A stretch of DNA of 64,000 bases. It comes from Streptococcus parauberis NCFD 2020 (lineage in GTDB: Bacteria; Bacillota; Bacilli; Lactobacillales; Streptococcaceae). Shown piece after piece: positions 36,185-45,869 of this stretch. The stretch is taken from contig NZ_AEUT02000001.1 of NCBI RefSeq assembly GCF_000187935.1, forward strand, positions 992,001 through 1,056,000. The letters run 5' to 3'. The notes beneath the pieces were generated by a model. It was not told the DNA's origin, made no database searches, and saw only the letters and a list, made by a program, of their open reading frames with translations. Position numbers and translations under genes: made by a program. The first letter of the stretch is position 1; every line of letters starts with the position of its first letter.

Positions 36185-36484
36185 TCTGACATTTTTTTCT
36201 TTTTCCTGTATAACTTCAAATAAAATTTTTGGAAATATATTTGCTATTTCAACCCTTTTACGTGTATAAGTAAAATCTAAATAAGTAGGGCGTAAATACA
36301 TAAACATTATAATTAAATATAATAAAGTTAATATTAATACTTCCAAAATATCTTTATTTAAAAAAAATTCCACTAAAATTTTTTTAGGCAATATTTTATA
36401 ACTAGCTATTATAGTAATAACAAGTATAAAACTATTTTTTAATAAGTCGGTTAGTAGTTTAAGTTCAGATTTGATAACATTATC
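36173..36484 (-). pseudogene. Membrane-protein gene cut by IS1216
   Basis: The frame reads LLTDLLKNSFILVITIIASY, then a second hydrophobic span around LEVLILTLLYLIIMFMYL and a charged tail ending EKEKNVRSCD. Its apparent first 11 codons lie inside the IS end (36485-36517), so the real N-terminus has been removed. Only a C-terminal part with two membrane segments remains. Its own terminator is kept. Confidence 0.65.
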
Positions 36485-37293
36485 GGTTCTGTTGCAAAGT
36501 TTTAAATCTACTATCAAATAAGGTAGAATAATAGAAAAAGATAGCAGGAGGAATGACGATGAATCATTTTAAAGGAAAGCAATTTCAGCAGGATGTGATT
36601 ATTGTAGCCGTGGGCTACTATCTTCGTTATAACCTTAGCTATCGTGAAGTTCAAGAAATCTTATATGATCGTGGCATTAACGTTTCTCATACGACGATTT
36701 ATCGTTGGGTGCAAGAATATGGCAAACTACTCTATCAAATTTGGAAAAAGAAAAATAAAAAATCCTTTTATTCATGGAAAATGGATGAAACGTACATCAA
36801 AATTAAAGGAACATGGCATTATTTGTATCGAGCCATCGATGCAGATGGTTTAACCTTGGATATTTGGTTACGTAAAAAACGGGACACACAAGCAGCCTAT
36901 GCTTTTCTTAAGCGGTTAGTGAAGCAGTTTGATGAACCGAAGGTTGTAGTCACAGATAAAGCCCCCTCTATTACAAGTGCCTTTAAGAAACTAAAAGAAT
37001 ACGGCTTTTATCAAGGGACAGAACATCGTACCATTAAATACCTGAATAATTTGATTGAACAAGACCATCGTCCAGTAAAGAGACGCAATAAATTCTATCG
37101 AAGTTTACGCACTGCCTCTACCACGATTAAAGGCATGGAAGCCATCCGAGGATTATATAAGAAAACCCGAAAAGAAGGCACTCTCTTCGGGTTTTCGGTC
37201 TGTACTGAAATCAAGGTATTATTGGGAATTCCAGCTTAAATCATAGATACCGTAAGTGATTTTATTCTTTATTTAAAACTTTGCAACAGAACC
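36485..37293. mobile_element. IS1216 (IS6 family), complete
   Basis: 809 bp bounded by inverted ends GGTTCTGTTGCAAAGTTTT and its complement. The flanking 8 bp differ (ACATTATC on the left, TCTCTCTT on the right), so no target duplication: the copy now joins two unrelated segments, as after IS6-type deletion or recombination between copies. Confidence 0.92.
36559..37239 (+). CDS. IS1216 transposase
   Basis: 226 residues from ATG 36559 (AGGAGG 7 bp upstream; the ATG at 36553 is too close). N-terminal HTH (YREVQEILYDRGINVSHTTI), then the DDE domain: first Asp in WKMDETYIKIKG, second Asp in VVTDKAPS, Glu in EQDHRPVKRR with the family pattern. It carries out replicative transposition by cointegrate formation and can delete adjacent DNA. 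Appears intact. Confidence 0.93.
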   Translation: MNHFKGKQFQQDVIIVAVGYYLRYNLSYREVQEILYDRGINVSHTTIYRWVQEYGKLLYQIWKKKNKKSFYSWKMDETYIKIKGTWHYLYRAIDADGLTLDIWLRKKRDTQAAYAFLKRLVKQFDEPKVVVTDKAPSITSAFKKLKEYGFYQGTEHRTIKYLNNLIEQDHRPVKRRNKFYRSLRTASTTIKGMEAIRGLYKKTRKEGTLFGFSVCTEIKVLLGIPA

Positions 37294-37322
37294 TCTCTCT
37301 TTATTCATCTTGTGTGTAAAGC

Positions 37323-38099
37323 CTAATTTTTCGATTTTTGAGGGAGCGGGAAAAAAACACTTGTACTGTTTTTATACTCTTCCCAGTCCTGTCTACCTTC
37401 GTATTTCCTTTCAAGTAGTGGGACCCCAGATACAAACCTAACTAAAAGTGTAATCACTAAAGGACTAAAAATGAGCCACACATTATTTAGATTGGAAATA
37501 GATATAATATAAATTCCCCACCATTGTATTGCTTCTCCAAAGTAGTTTGGATGCCTTGTATATGCCCAAAGTCCAGATGTCATTAGCTCCCCTTTGTTTT
37601 CGGGTTTTGACCTGAAGTCTTTTAATTGTTTATCCCCTACCGATTCAAATATAAATCCAATAATCCAGAGAAAAATTCCGTTAATTGTTAAAATTGAAAT
37701 TTTTGCATTACCTGTTATATTTACATATATTACTGGTAATACGACTATTATACACAACACAAATTGGACTAAATACATCCTAAAAAAGAAATAAAAATCA
37801 AAATATTTTCCCTTATAATTTTTTCTATAGTCATCATATCTAAAATCTTCTTTAGCTTTAATATTTCTCTTTGCTAAATGGAAAGTTAGCCTGCTGCCCC
37901 AAATAATAACAAGAATAGTCATTAATAAACCAGAATATGTCTTATTATTCGATATTAAGTAGGATATTACTGAGGACAATATAAATGCAGCTCCCCATAG
38001 TACGTCAAGTAAGTCATGCTTGTTTTCTCTCTTTCCAATGAAGAAAACGAAAATGAAACTAATTAAAACAATTCCAACTGTTAAAATATATTTATTCAT
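37323..38099 (-). CDS. DUF1295 (steroid 5-alpha-reductase C-terminal fold) membrane protein
   Basis: 258 residues with about seven membrane segments. The signature GLWAYTRHPNYFGEAIQWWG (about 170-190) is that of DUF1295/isoprenylcysteine methyltransferase-like enzymes, where it forms part of the cofactor site. WEEYKNSTSVFFPLPQ at the end is also typical. It probably reduces or modifies a membrane lipid. The start overlaps the FakA-FakB fusion by 8 bp, making it the last gene of the four-gene operon. Confidence 0.8.
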   Translation of the reverse strand: MNKYILTVGIVLISFIFVFFIGKRENKHDLLDVLWGAAFILSSVISYLISNNKTYSGLLMTILVIIWGSRLTFHLAKRNIKAKEDFRYDDYRKNYKGKYFDFYFFFRMYLVQFVLCIIVVLPVIYVNITGNAKISILTINGIFLWIIGFIFESVGDKQLKDFRSKPENKGELMTSGLWAYTRHPNYFGEAIQWWGIYIISISNLNNVWLIFSPLVITLLVRFVSGVPLLERKYEGRQDWEEYKNSTSVFFPLPQKSKN

Positions 38100-39867
38100 A
38101 ATTCTCCTTTAATTGATAGCCTATTGCTACACTTCCATCTCCAGAAAAATTTTCAGTAATTGAAGATATTTCTGAAATATATAAGGGTGAAAATCCTAAT
38201 ATTTCTATTAATACTTTCTCCAGTTCTCGAACCTTCTCAAGATTATTTACATGGACTAAAGCATAGGATTCTATTTTATCCTTATTTATTTTTATTTCGT
38301 TTAATAATTTAGAATAGTTTCTCTTGTTTGAAAACGCCGCCCTTTTTATAATTCCATTTCCTTCTTGATCTATAGAAACTAATGGAAGAAATCCTATTTT
38401 TTGAAGGAACCATCCTATCCTTTGATTTAATCTTCCTGATTTTACCATACCATCCAGATTTTTTAGGCTTACAAAAATCTTAGTTCTTTTTATTGAACTT
38501 TCTAGAAATTTAATAAGTTCACTATATTCAATCCCTTCTTGAATTTTTTTAATCGCATGATATACTACTAAGCCTTCAGCCACAGAGTTTAATTTTGTAT
38601 CTACTATTTCCAATGAAATATTCGGATTAGACTTATTATATTCTAAATATCTCTCAAATAGTCCTGACATTTTAGATGAGACTGTCAAAACAATGGTATG
38701 CTTATGTCTTTTAATAATAGGATTTAAGAATTTCTTTATCTCTTCAATATTAGGTTGTGAAGAAGTAGCACTTTTAATATTTGAAATATTTTTGGGAGCA
38801 GTCCTCTTGTCTTGATATGAAACTCCATCGATTATCATATTTAGGGGTAACATATATGCAAAATCTGGTAAATCACCTAATGGTAAATCTGCAATGCTAT
38901 CTATTACTATTCCGATCTCTGAATCAGACACTTTTGTAAGTCTTTGTTGTAAAATCATATCATCTGCTTTAACTTCAACAATATCACCAAATTCTCTAAA
39001 TATATCAATTAACCTTTGCGGATCATTAGTATGGATATGGGTTCTTCGGTACGTTTTATTCTCAGTTATAACTATAGAATCTCCATATTTTTTAAGAATA
39101 TCCTTAAAGTCTTCTTTCTGAACACTTTTTTTATTTTTTAATAAAATTTCAGTACAATACTTGTAGTTATCAACAATATGATAATCATGTGTTTTTATAT
39201 GTGTTTCTCTTATTATTTCTATATAATCATTGTTAGTTTTATTAGTTTTATTAGCTTTTTTACCTTTTATTCCACTAATAAATCCCTCTACGAAATACAT
39301 AAATCCAAGTGCTCCAGCATCTACTTTTTGACTACCTACTTTTGTCTTCATCTGATACTTTGTTTTTTCTACAGTCTTCTGTAATTCTTCGTATGATTTC
39401 TCAAAAATTGATCCTGTTCCAATTTCATTATTTTTAAATAACTGTAAGCTTGCTGAAAAGTCCGAGATTGCAGTTAAAATTGTTCCTTCTACTGGATTTT
39501 CTAATGAGTCGTATGCATACTCTGATCCAGATTCGAAACAATTAATTAATTCTGATAAATGTAAACTTGTAGTGTCAGGACATTTATACTCAAATCCTTG
39601 AAAAAACTGTGAAAATATTGCACCAGAATTACCTCTAGAACCTTTGATAGCTGCATTACTTACGGATTTTAGTATATCTTTTATATTTTCTTCTTCACGA
39701 ATTTCTTCCCTTATTCTCTGCATTAAATGAGATAGATTCTCTCCAGTATCATTATCTGGTACAGGAAAATAATTTACTTCATTTAAGTAATCTTTATTAA
39801 GCATTATTTGTTCTGTTGCTAATATAAAGGCATTATAGATAGAACTACTTGTTATGATATCTTTCAT
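38092..39867 (-). CDS. FakA-like/DegV (FakB-like) fusion protein
   Basis: 591 residues. About 1-195 is a DAK2/DhaL-like kinase domain with NYFPVPDNDTGENLSHLM and the ATP loop KGSRGNSGAIFSQFF. About 225-310 matches the middle domain of fatty acid kinase FakA (YCTEILLKN...RRTHIHTNDPQRLIDIF). From about 315 a complete DegV/FakB lipid-binding domain follows: IVIDSIADLP, GVSYQDKR, SSQP, LTVSSKMSGLFERYLE. FakA and FakB are normally separate: FakB holds a fatty acid, FakA phosphorylates it. This looks like a one-chain version lacking the usual FakA C-terminal domain. It follows DUF2177 with 1 bp between. Confidence 0.78.
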   Translation of the reverse strand: MKDIITSSSIYNAFILATEQIMLNKDYLNEVNYFPVPDNDTGENLSHLMQRIREEIREEENIKDILKSVSNAAIKGSRGNSGAIFSQFFQGFEYKCPDTTSLHLSELINCFESGSEYAYDSLENPVEGTILTAISDFSASLQLFKNNEIGTGSIFEKSYEELQKTVEKTKYQMKTKVGSQKVDAGALGFMYFVEGFISGIKGKKANKTNKTNNDYIEIIRETHIKTHDYHIVDNYKYCTEILLKNKKSVQKEDFKDILKKYGDSIVITENKTYRRTHIHTNDPQRLIDIFREFGDIVEVKADDMILQQRLTKVSDSEIGIVIDSIADLPLGDLPDFAYMLPLNMIIDGVSYQDKRTAPKNISNIKSATSSQPNIEEIKKFLNPIIKRHKHTIVLTVSSKMSGLFERYLEYNKSNPNISLEIVDTKLNSVAEGLVVYHAIKKIQEGIEYSELIKFLESSIKRTKIFVSLKNLDGMVKSGRLNQRIGWFLQKIGFLPLVSIDQEGNGIIKRAAFSNKRNYSKLLNEIKINKDKIESYALVHVNNLEKVRELEKVLIEILGFSPLYISEISSITENFSGDGSVAIGYQLKENYE

Positions 39868-39868
39868 C

Positions 39869-40264
39869 TTACAATCCTAATATATTAATTATTTTTATTG
39901 AAATTCCTGTTGTTGCAGCTGTAACAAATGAACCCCAAATTAAATCAACGACTGTTACTATAGTTGGCCACCCTTTAAGAGTAGCCATATTTGTCAAGTC
40001 GTATGTTGCATACATAACTAGCCCTAGAAATGCTCCCATTAGAATCCCTTTTAATATATTTCCACTCTCAGCTGTTGGATTTACAATAAATATTAATATA
40101 GCTGAAACATATAATAGATAAAAAATGATTGCTGGAATAAAATTAACTTTATCAGCCATTAAATGGCCAATATTATTTTTATAAAATTTCGGTGCAACTA
40201 GTCCAAGCCATGCAGCATCAATTAGTAAAAAAACTCCAAATATTATTAAATATCTTTTTATCAT
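39869..40264 (-). CDS. DUF2177 membrane protein
   Basis: 131 residues with four membrane helices. LIDAAWLGLVAPKFYKNNIG and GAFLGLVMYATYDLTNMATL, then WPTIVTVVDLIWGSFVTAAT are conserved DUF2177 patterns. Function unknown; in proteobacteria DUF2177 genes appear in photooxidative-stress and lipid-modification clusters together with DUF1295. Its start overlaps the TspO-like stop codon, indicating translational coupling. Confidence 0.8.
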   Translation of the reverse strand: MIKRYLIIFGVFLLIDAAWLGLVAPKFYKNNIGHLMADKVNFIPAIIFYLLYVSAILIFIVNPTAESGNILKGILMGAFLGLVMYATYDLTNMATLKGWPTIVTVVDLIWGSFVTAATTGISIKIINILGL

Positions 40265-41064
40265 TATTTGTCCTCTCTTTTAACAACACAAAAATTGTTT
40301 CTATTAAATTGTAATATCGAAACTAACGTTAATACTACGATTCCAATTATTATAACTGGGTTAAGATACGTACCATAATCTAACTTTCCAGCTAATCTTC
40401 TCGTTTCCATCAGTATTCCAAAAAAAGCCCATGCAACAGGTAAAGTATATACAGCATTATTTATCTTAGTATTTATTAAAATTACTATAATAATTGAAAG
40501 AGCTAAAACTGCAGGTGCCCAAACTGTTTGAGAAATCCCAAAACCATTCCATCCCATTCTTACTAAATAAGCTGCAACATTTACCACTGAAGCTATAGTC
40601 AACCATCCCGAATAAAGCCCAAATGTAATTCCTATAAGTCTGTAAGGTATTTCACTCCTATGTTCATCTAATCTTTTACTAATAGTAGTTAAACTTATAA
40701 GTAACAAAAAAATAAATATAGTAGAAATTCCTATTTGTTCATAAGAAAAACTTACAATCCACAAGATATTAAATAAAGAGCTTAGAAGAAAAGTAGGAGT
40801 AAAAATATTAATTAGTTTATTTACCTTTGAATCTTTCTTTTTTACTATCATCATAGCTAATGTAAGTAAAAGTAAGGTATAAATAATACCCCATATTGAA
40901 AAAGTAAATGGAGCAGGAGTAATTAGATTATGATACTTATCGGAAACTGCTTTTTGACTCATTCCGTTAATATATCCGAATGAACCTAAAGCATTAAATG
41001 CTATAGTTATAATGAATGCAAATAGATTAATCCAAGCTTTGGTCTTTGTGTTTAAATTTTTCAT
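40264..41064 (-). CDS. TspO/MBR-family membrane protein
   Basis: 266 residues. ITPAPFTFSIWGIIYTLLLL is the TspO-type P-x(2)-F-x-IWG motif; about seven membrane segments follow with GWLTIASVVNVAAYL and VAWAFFGI. The longer form resembles the tryptophan-rich sensory protein group, although it is not especially tryptophan rich. TspO proteins bind porphyrins or lipids and relate to oxidative stress. First gene of the operon; AAGGAG lies before the ATG. Confidence 0.75.
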   Translation of the reverse strand: MKNLNTKTKAWINLFAFIITIAFNALGSFGYINGMSQKAVSDKYHNLITPAPFTFSIWGIIYTLLLLTLAMMIVKKKDSKVNKLINIFTPTFLLSSLFNILWIVSFSYEQIGISTIFIFLLLISLTTISKRLDEHRSEIPYRLIGITFGLYSGWLTIASVVNVAAYLVRMGWNGFGISQTVWAPAVLALSIIIVILINTKINNAVYTLPVAWAFFGILMETRRLAGKLDYGTYLNPVIIIGIVVLTLVSILQFNRNNFCVVKREDK

Positions 41065-41111
41065 TTTAAATCTCCTTAAATAAATTATTAATTCATTTTC
41101 TTGATATAATG

Positions 41112-41330
41112 TTATCCATTACAACAGGTTTTATTAAAATGAATTATCTCTATTTCATTCAGATTGTCACTAAGTTTTATTATTTTATCTAATACAAAAA
41201 ACTTAGGAATTACTCTACCCTTTTCATAATTATTTATAGCTCCTTTGGTCACACCAATTTTGTTAGCGAACTCAGACATGGAATAGCCATATTTTTTTCG
41301 GATTAATTTGATTTTTGAACCAACACGTTG
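41112..41330 (-). pseudogene. Xre-type regulator fragment without start codon
   Basis: The frame reads VGSKIKLIRKKYGYSMSEFA then NKIGVTKGAINNYEKGRVIP, a clear Xre HTH (two helices, recognition helix KGAINNYEKG). It ends at TAA 41112. Reading upstream, the frame stays open but offers no ATG, GTG or TTG, so the start has been lost or mutated. It lies just upstream of the TspO operon in the same direction and was probably its regulator. Confidence 0.65.
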
Positions 41331-41498
41331 TTTATATATTTTTACGTCATAATTTCTATAACTTTCAACTCGTATTAATTCAAAGAAGTTAAAAAGTAAT
41401 ACTTTTATAATTACAACATAATTTATTTCTTGATTTTTTACATCAAATGTATAATTTAATCTTTAATTATATTATACCAAATTATAAGGAGGTTTGCG

Positions 41499-41654
41499 AT
41501 GGAACAAACAAAACAATTTTAGAAGCTACTAAATCACTTTTAGAAAAAAATTATTGCTATTTCTTCTGAAGAAAGTATGAAATATAATACAAGTGGAAAA
41601 GAAGGTTTAAAAATTACAGTCTCAATTAAAGTTTTATATTCATCTATTTTTTAG
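41499..41654 (+). pseudogene. Decayed small gene with two frameshifts
   Basis: AAGGAGG and ATG start a frame MEQTKQF that stops at once. Reading with one-base changes at the A-runs gives ILEATKSLLEKIIAISSEES then MKYNTSGKEGLKITVSIK to TAG 41654. Not assigned to a family. Confidence 0.45.
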
Positions 41655-43112
41655 ATTAAACCCAATTTAAAGTTAGAAATATAGCACCTTCAATTTCTTA
41701 ATCAAATTTAAAAATTAAAAAGGAAAACAAATTAACTTTAAAAACTTGATAATTGGTATTTATAACTCTCAGTTGATTTTTTCTTCTGAAGATGTATTTA
41801 TTTCTAGAGATGAATTTATTTCTAGAAACACAGAAGGAACTAATTGAAACAAAAAGTGAAAATAAAGCATAAACCATTTTCAAAACATTTTACACTACCG
41901 TTATTTGATATTAAGAAATCTATTTTGTGAAGTTTTTGATTTATAATCATTATTTATATATTATATGAAGTAAAGTGCCTTTCTCATTAGTTTCTTATTT
42001 TAAAAGTAAGTTAATTGACTCTAACTTTTACCATTAGATTTCCCTAAAATCCTTCAGTACTACGAAAGTTATAAGAAGTTTCAAGTTTATTCTTTATTAA
42101 TATCGTAGCTAAAATTAAAGCAATTTTTTGTCGTAAAAGACAGACTTATCTTGTTTTCTTGTGTATTAAATGAACAAACGTTATAGAATTTATACATCTT
42201 TAATTTTATTTAACTCTATCTTCTCATAATTTATACCTAAATATTCTAATATCTCTTGATAACAAAAACTACCGATATCTACTGATGTTTAAAATAGTAG
42301 CCTTTAGTACAATTTCACATCTACTCCCTCTGGATATATTACTAATATAAAGTACTTTAATTTTTTTAGATTTAAAAACTCATACATCTTCTTAAATTCA
42401 TTAAAATTTATAACCACTTTTAAAGCAAATAGAGGGAACAATTAAAATTATATTATTAAATAAATTTTGATAGTTTCTATTAGACCATCCAGATTGCAAC
42501 AAACGATTGATTATTGATGCACACCATTATCATAACAGATTTCAATCATCACTTCCGTAGTTATAGCCTCCTGATCTCTATTAAACAAGAAGCTACTAGT
42601 GATTTTATTTTCACCCTGCTTATCGTAGTTGAGCTTTAACATGACTCTTATTCATAAAATTTTTGGTATATTTAGACATTACTCTTTTAAACACAACAAA
42701 TTTTTATTTTAAAGTTGAAATTTACAGTTTGATATTTCTACAATAACAATATCAAACTATGAGTTTAAACTTGAAATATGTTCTACTTCTGTTCTACCAA
42801 AATATTTTTCCTACATATAAAAGAGTGACAAAACCTTGATAATTCAGTATTTTTATTTCCTAATTTATTAAAATTCAACTCATTTTAGGCTGTAGGGGCA
42901 TCTAAATAAATGAGAAAAAGCCTTTACTTAAAGGCCTTTTTGGGGTTGGCTATAGTGGATTTATCCCATCATTTGTCCACGAAAAATGAAAACTTTTAAT
43001 TTGACCAAATTATTCTGAATCTAGTAAATATTTTAGTCATTTAACTTCCTCATCTTATCATAAAGTATTATCAGCGGTTCGAACAATCAGTTTTCAATAA
43101 ATTTAATTAAAA
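41655..43112. other. AT-rich gap with coding debris
   Basis: 1.4 kb with no intact gene. Minus-strand pieces can still be read: KKMYEFLNLKKLKYFILVIY (about 42330-42420), SVDIGSFCYQEILEYLGINY (about 42200-42290) and NRDQEAITTEVMIEICYDNG (about 42515-42600), each broken by stops. A boundary repeat copy (42889-42990) with a hairpin lies near the right end. Nothing can be identified. Confidence 0.5.
42889..42990. repeat. Module-boundary repeat, copy 1
   Basis: Starts GCTGTAGGGGCATCTAAATA, contains a hairpin AAAAAGCCTTT/AAAGGCCTTTTT, and ends with a GTGGATTTATCCC...ATTTGTCCACGAAAAAT stretch. Related copies lie at 47625-47710 and 52899-52965, and a short piece at 50583-50600. Confidence 0.65.
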
Positions 43113-44486
43113 TTATATGAATAGTTCTAAATTAGATACTTGTTGTTTTTTGAAAATCATTTTAACAACAGCACCCGTCTTCAAACTTTCATTTAAATTG
43201 TTAATTCTTAATATTCCATTATTTCCTTCAACGATATTTTTAACAATGTATAAACCAACTCCATTTACTGAACAATTACTATTTTTACTTGTTACATATT
43301 TTTGTGTTGCACTAGCCAAAATATTATCATCAAAACCAGATCCCTCATCTGAAATAGTAATTGTATATTTGTCTTTATAATCAGAAAATGAAGCTATAAT
43401 TTTAGATCTTTCTTGTGAATTCTCAACTGCATTCACTATAATATTTTGTAATGCCACTGAAATTTCTTCTTTATCCAGTTGAATGGGACTAATATCTTTA
43501 TTTATTATATAAAGTTGTCTATTATAGGCTATACAAATATTTTTAAGTATCGAAATCCAGTAATCTAAAGTAGCATCATCTAATACTTGTTTCTCTGTTT
43601 TAGTGTTTTCAGAGTATTGACTTAGTTTATCAATATATTTTTCAAGCCTATTCACTCCGCTTTCTAATTGCAAGATATATTCATTTGAATGGTAATTGGT
43701 TTCTTCCTTAAAAAGTTCAATATTTCCTTTTATTAAAGTAATCGGAGTGCGAACATCATGTGTGACGGAATCGATTAAATCTTTTTGTTTTTCTTGCATA
43801 TCCCACTGAATTTGTAGTGACGACTTTAAATTATTTGCTAATCTATCTAAAGACTCCAACACATTATTTATTTCTTTATATCTGGATTTTTCTCTTGGAA
43901 AATCCAATTTCATCTCTTGTATATATGAGTTAGCAGATGAAATCTTTTGTATCTCTCTAAGTAATAAATTATAAAATCTACTGATAATAAGCATAAAGCC
44001 TATTCCCCAGATGACTAATAGAGTGAATAAGTAGAATATTTCGAAGTTGCCAACTATATGATATAGCCTCTCGGAGACTGGGATTACTGTTATTCTATAA
44101 CTAATAATAAGTTCTTTATTTCCTATTGAAAAATATCTAAAAATTTTGCTACCAATAATATCATTAGTTCTTGATTCACCATTCTTTTTAGCACTTTTTT
44201 CTAAGTGTTTGTACTTTTTTTCAATAGTTGACTTAATCACTCTATTATCTTCAATAAATGTATAATCATAATAATATGGTATATCATCAATATTTAATTT
44301 AGATTGTTTAAATTTATTCTCAATTTTTATTGAGTTTTTTTCTGAATAGTTAGCAGGATATAATATCTGATTATATATAAGGTTATTAAGCAGGAAATAA
44401 GCAAATATAATAATGAAAAATGTGTAAATTAATTCATAAATAGAAAATTTAGCTATTAAATATTTTAGACCTTTTCTATTTCCCAC
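43113..44486 (-). CDS. Sensor histidine kinase (lantibiotic-type)
   Basis: 457 residues. Membrane helices at about 14-36 and 145-167 enclose a 110-residue extracellular sensor. Phosphoacceptor His is in SVTHDVRTPITLIKGNIELF; N-box in QNIIVNAVENSQERS, then SDEGSGFDDN and GVGLYIVKNIVEG. The NisK/SpaK-type layout, with the response regulator and a three-part immunity ABC transporter upstream, suggests that it senses a lantibiotic-like peptide. Its start overlaps the regulator gene by 22 bp. Confidence 0.85.
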   Translation of the reverse strand: MGNRKGLKYLIAKFSIYELIYTFFIIIFAYFLLNNLIYNQILYPANYSEKNSIKIENKFKQSKLNIDDIPYYYDYTFIEDNRVIKSTIEKKYKHLEKSAKKNGESRTNDIIGSKIFRYFSIGNKELIISYRITVIPVSERLYHIVGNFEIFYLFTLLVIWGIGFMLIISRFYNLLLREIQKISSANSYIQEMKLDFPREKSRYKEINNVLESLDRLANNLKSSLQIQWDMQEKQKDLIDSVTHDVRTPITLIKGNIELFKEETNYHSNEYILQLESGVNRLEKYIDKLSQYSENTKTEKQVLDDATLDYWISILKNICIAYNRQLYIINKDISPIQLDKEEISVALQNIIVNAVENSQERSKIIASFSDYKDKYTITISDEGSGFDDNILASATQKYVTSKNSNCSVNGVGLYIVKNIVEGNNGILRINNLNESLKTGAVVKMIFKKQQVSNLELFI

Positions 44487-45133
44487 TTATAACCTACTCC
44501 CCAAATTGTTTTTATTGGATTTATTCCCAAACTTGTAAACTTTTTTCTAATTAGTTTAATTCTCTCAGTTATGGAAGTATTGCTATCACCGTTTCCATCA
44601 TAACCATATAGTTTTATATAAATTTTTTCTTTTGAAAAAACTTGTCCTTTATTTTTAAGTAACAATTCGCAAATAGCATATTCACTTGATGTAAGGTTAA
44701 CTTCACTGTCAAAACAAAATACTTGTCTAGATTGAAGATCACAAGATACCATTGAGTCAATAATACGAACATGTTTTTCTCGACGTTCTCTTCTAATATG
44801 GGCCTCAACTCTTGCTCGAAGTTCATTAATTGAAAACGGCTTCGTTATATAATCATCAGCACCCAATGCAAAACCTTCAATTTTATCTTTTTCAAAATCT
44901 TTTGCAGTTAATAATAATATGGGTGAATCAATAATATCCCTGTATTTCTTTAGAAATTCAAAACCACTAATGTCTGGCATGGTAACATCTAAAATAATCA
45001 AATCATATACTTTTAGTTTATTTAGATCAATAGGGTTGGGCATCAGAAATGTATCAACTTGATAATTCTTACATAGTATTGTTCTTATCATCTTCAATAA
45101 GTCAATATCATCATCAATTACTAATATCCTCAT
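44465..45133 (-). CDS. OmpR-family response regulator
   Basis: 222 residues from ATG 45133 (GGAGG 6 bp upstream; the longer frame to 45190 would run into the permease gene). Receiver domain: MRILVIDDDIDLLKMI, phosphoacceptor Asp in LIILDVTMPDISG, Lys in KPFSINEL. The C-terminal winged helix contains LTSSEYAICELLLKNKGQVF and the GDSNTSITERIKLIRKKF recognition helix. Cognate to the adjacent kinase; most likely activates the transporter genes upstream. Confidence 0.92.
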   Translation of the reverse strand: MRILVIDDDIDLLKMIRTILCKNYQVDTFLMPNPIDLNKLKVYDLIILDVTMPDISGFEFLKKYRDIIDSPILLLTAKDFEKDKIEGFALGADDYITKPFSINELRARVEAHIRRERREKHVRIIDSMVSCDLQSRQVFCFDSEVNLTSSEYAICELLLKNKGQVFSKEKIYIKLYGYDGNGDSNTSITERIKLIRKKFTSLGINPIKTIWGVGYKWEIEKV

Positions 45134-45134
45134 A

Positions 45135-45869
45135 CTATTCCTCCAAATAATTGATTCCTTCCCAATTATTATACCATTGTGTAGTAACAAAAAGTAAAAC
45201 TAATGTTAATAGTATAGACAATGATAAATACAGTATTATTACATATGTGCCACTTTGACCTTTTCCATAATCTAAAGCTAATTTTATAGACCAAACGAAA
45301 GGTAAATATTTCCAAATGATAATACCCAAGTCTGTTGTTCCCAGTAAAATGGAAGCCAAAGTAGTAAAACAGCCAATTAATATGCTACCTGTATAATTGA
45401 ATTTTAAAGTAATAAACTGATAACAAACAATCATTGGACATAATGATACATTTATTAATATAAAGAATATAAAAAATTGTGTAAAGCTAATATGAACAGA
45501 ACTAAAAATCATTAAAAACGTAATAAATAAAGAAATAGCTATAATTTCAATAATTAATACAAATAATAACATCAAAAAAAATTTACTAAGAAATATTAAT
45601 CTTCTATTTACTCCGACTCTTAATTCATTCGCGTAATAACAAGCATCTTTATCAGCATCATATAACATCGGAACAAAAAAGCTAATTGCAAAAGTTGCAA
45701 CAATAATAAATAGTCCAAAAAATGAAAATACTTCAACTCCTTTAAGAACATTTCCAACTAATAGATAGCTACAAAAAATTATGGTAAAAGCAATTGGACA
45801 AATTAAGAAAAAAATTCTTATAGGCATTCTTTTTGTTCTAAGCCATTGAGAATAAATTAGTTTAATCAT
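45135..45869 (-). CDS. ABC transporter permease, lantibiotic immunity type (second)
   Basis: 244 residues, six membrane helices. MIKLIYSQWLRTKRMPIRIF and DKDACYYANELRVGVNRRLI followed by FLSKFFLMLLFVL fit the LanG/BcrB-like ABC-2 permease family. It overlaps the first permease by 8 bp. With the ATPase and first permease it forms a LanFEG-type pump that expels or shields the membrane from antimicrobial peptides. Confidence 0.82.
   Translation of the reverse strand: MIKLIYSQWLRTKRMPIRIFFLICPIAFTIIFCSYLLVGNVLKGVEVFSFFGLFIIVATFAISFFVPMLYDADKDACYYANELRVGVNRRLIFLSKFFLMLLFVLIIEIIAISLFITFLMIFSSVHISFTQFFIFFILINVSLCPMIVCYQFITLKFNYTGSILIGCFTTLASILLGTTDLGIIIWKYLPFVWSIKLALDYGKGQSGTYVIILYLSLSILLTLVLLFVTTQWYNNWEGINYLEE

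Noticed and set aside
41698..41883. 61-codon minus-strand ORF
   Set aside because: Low-complexity AT-rich translation, no ribosome site, no domain; random open frame in debris.
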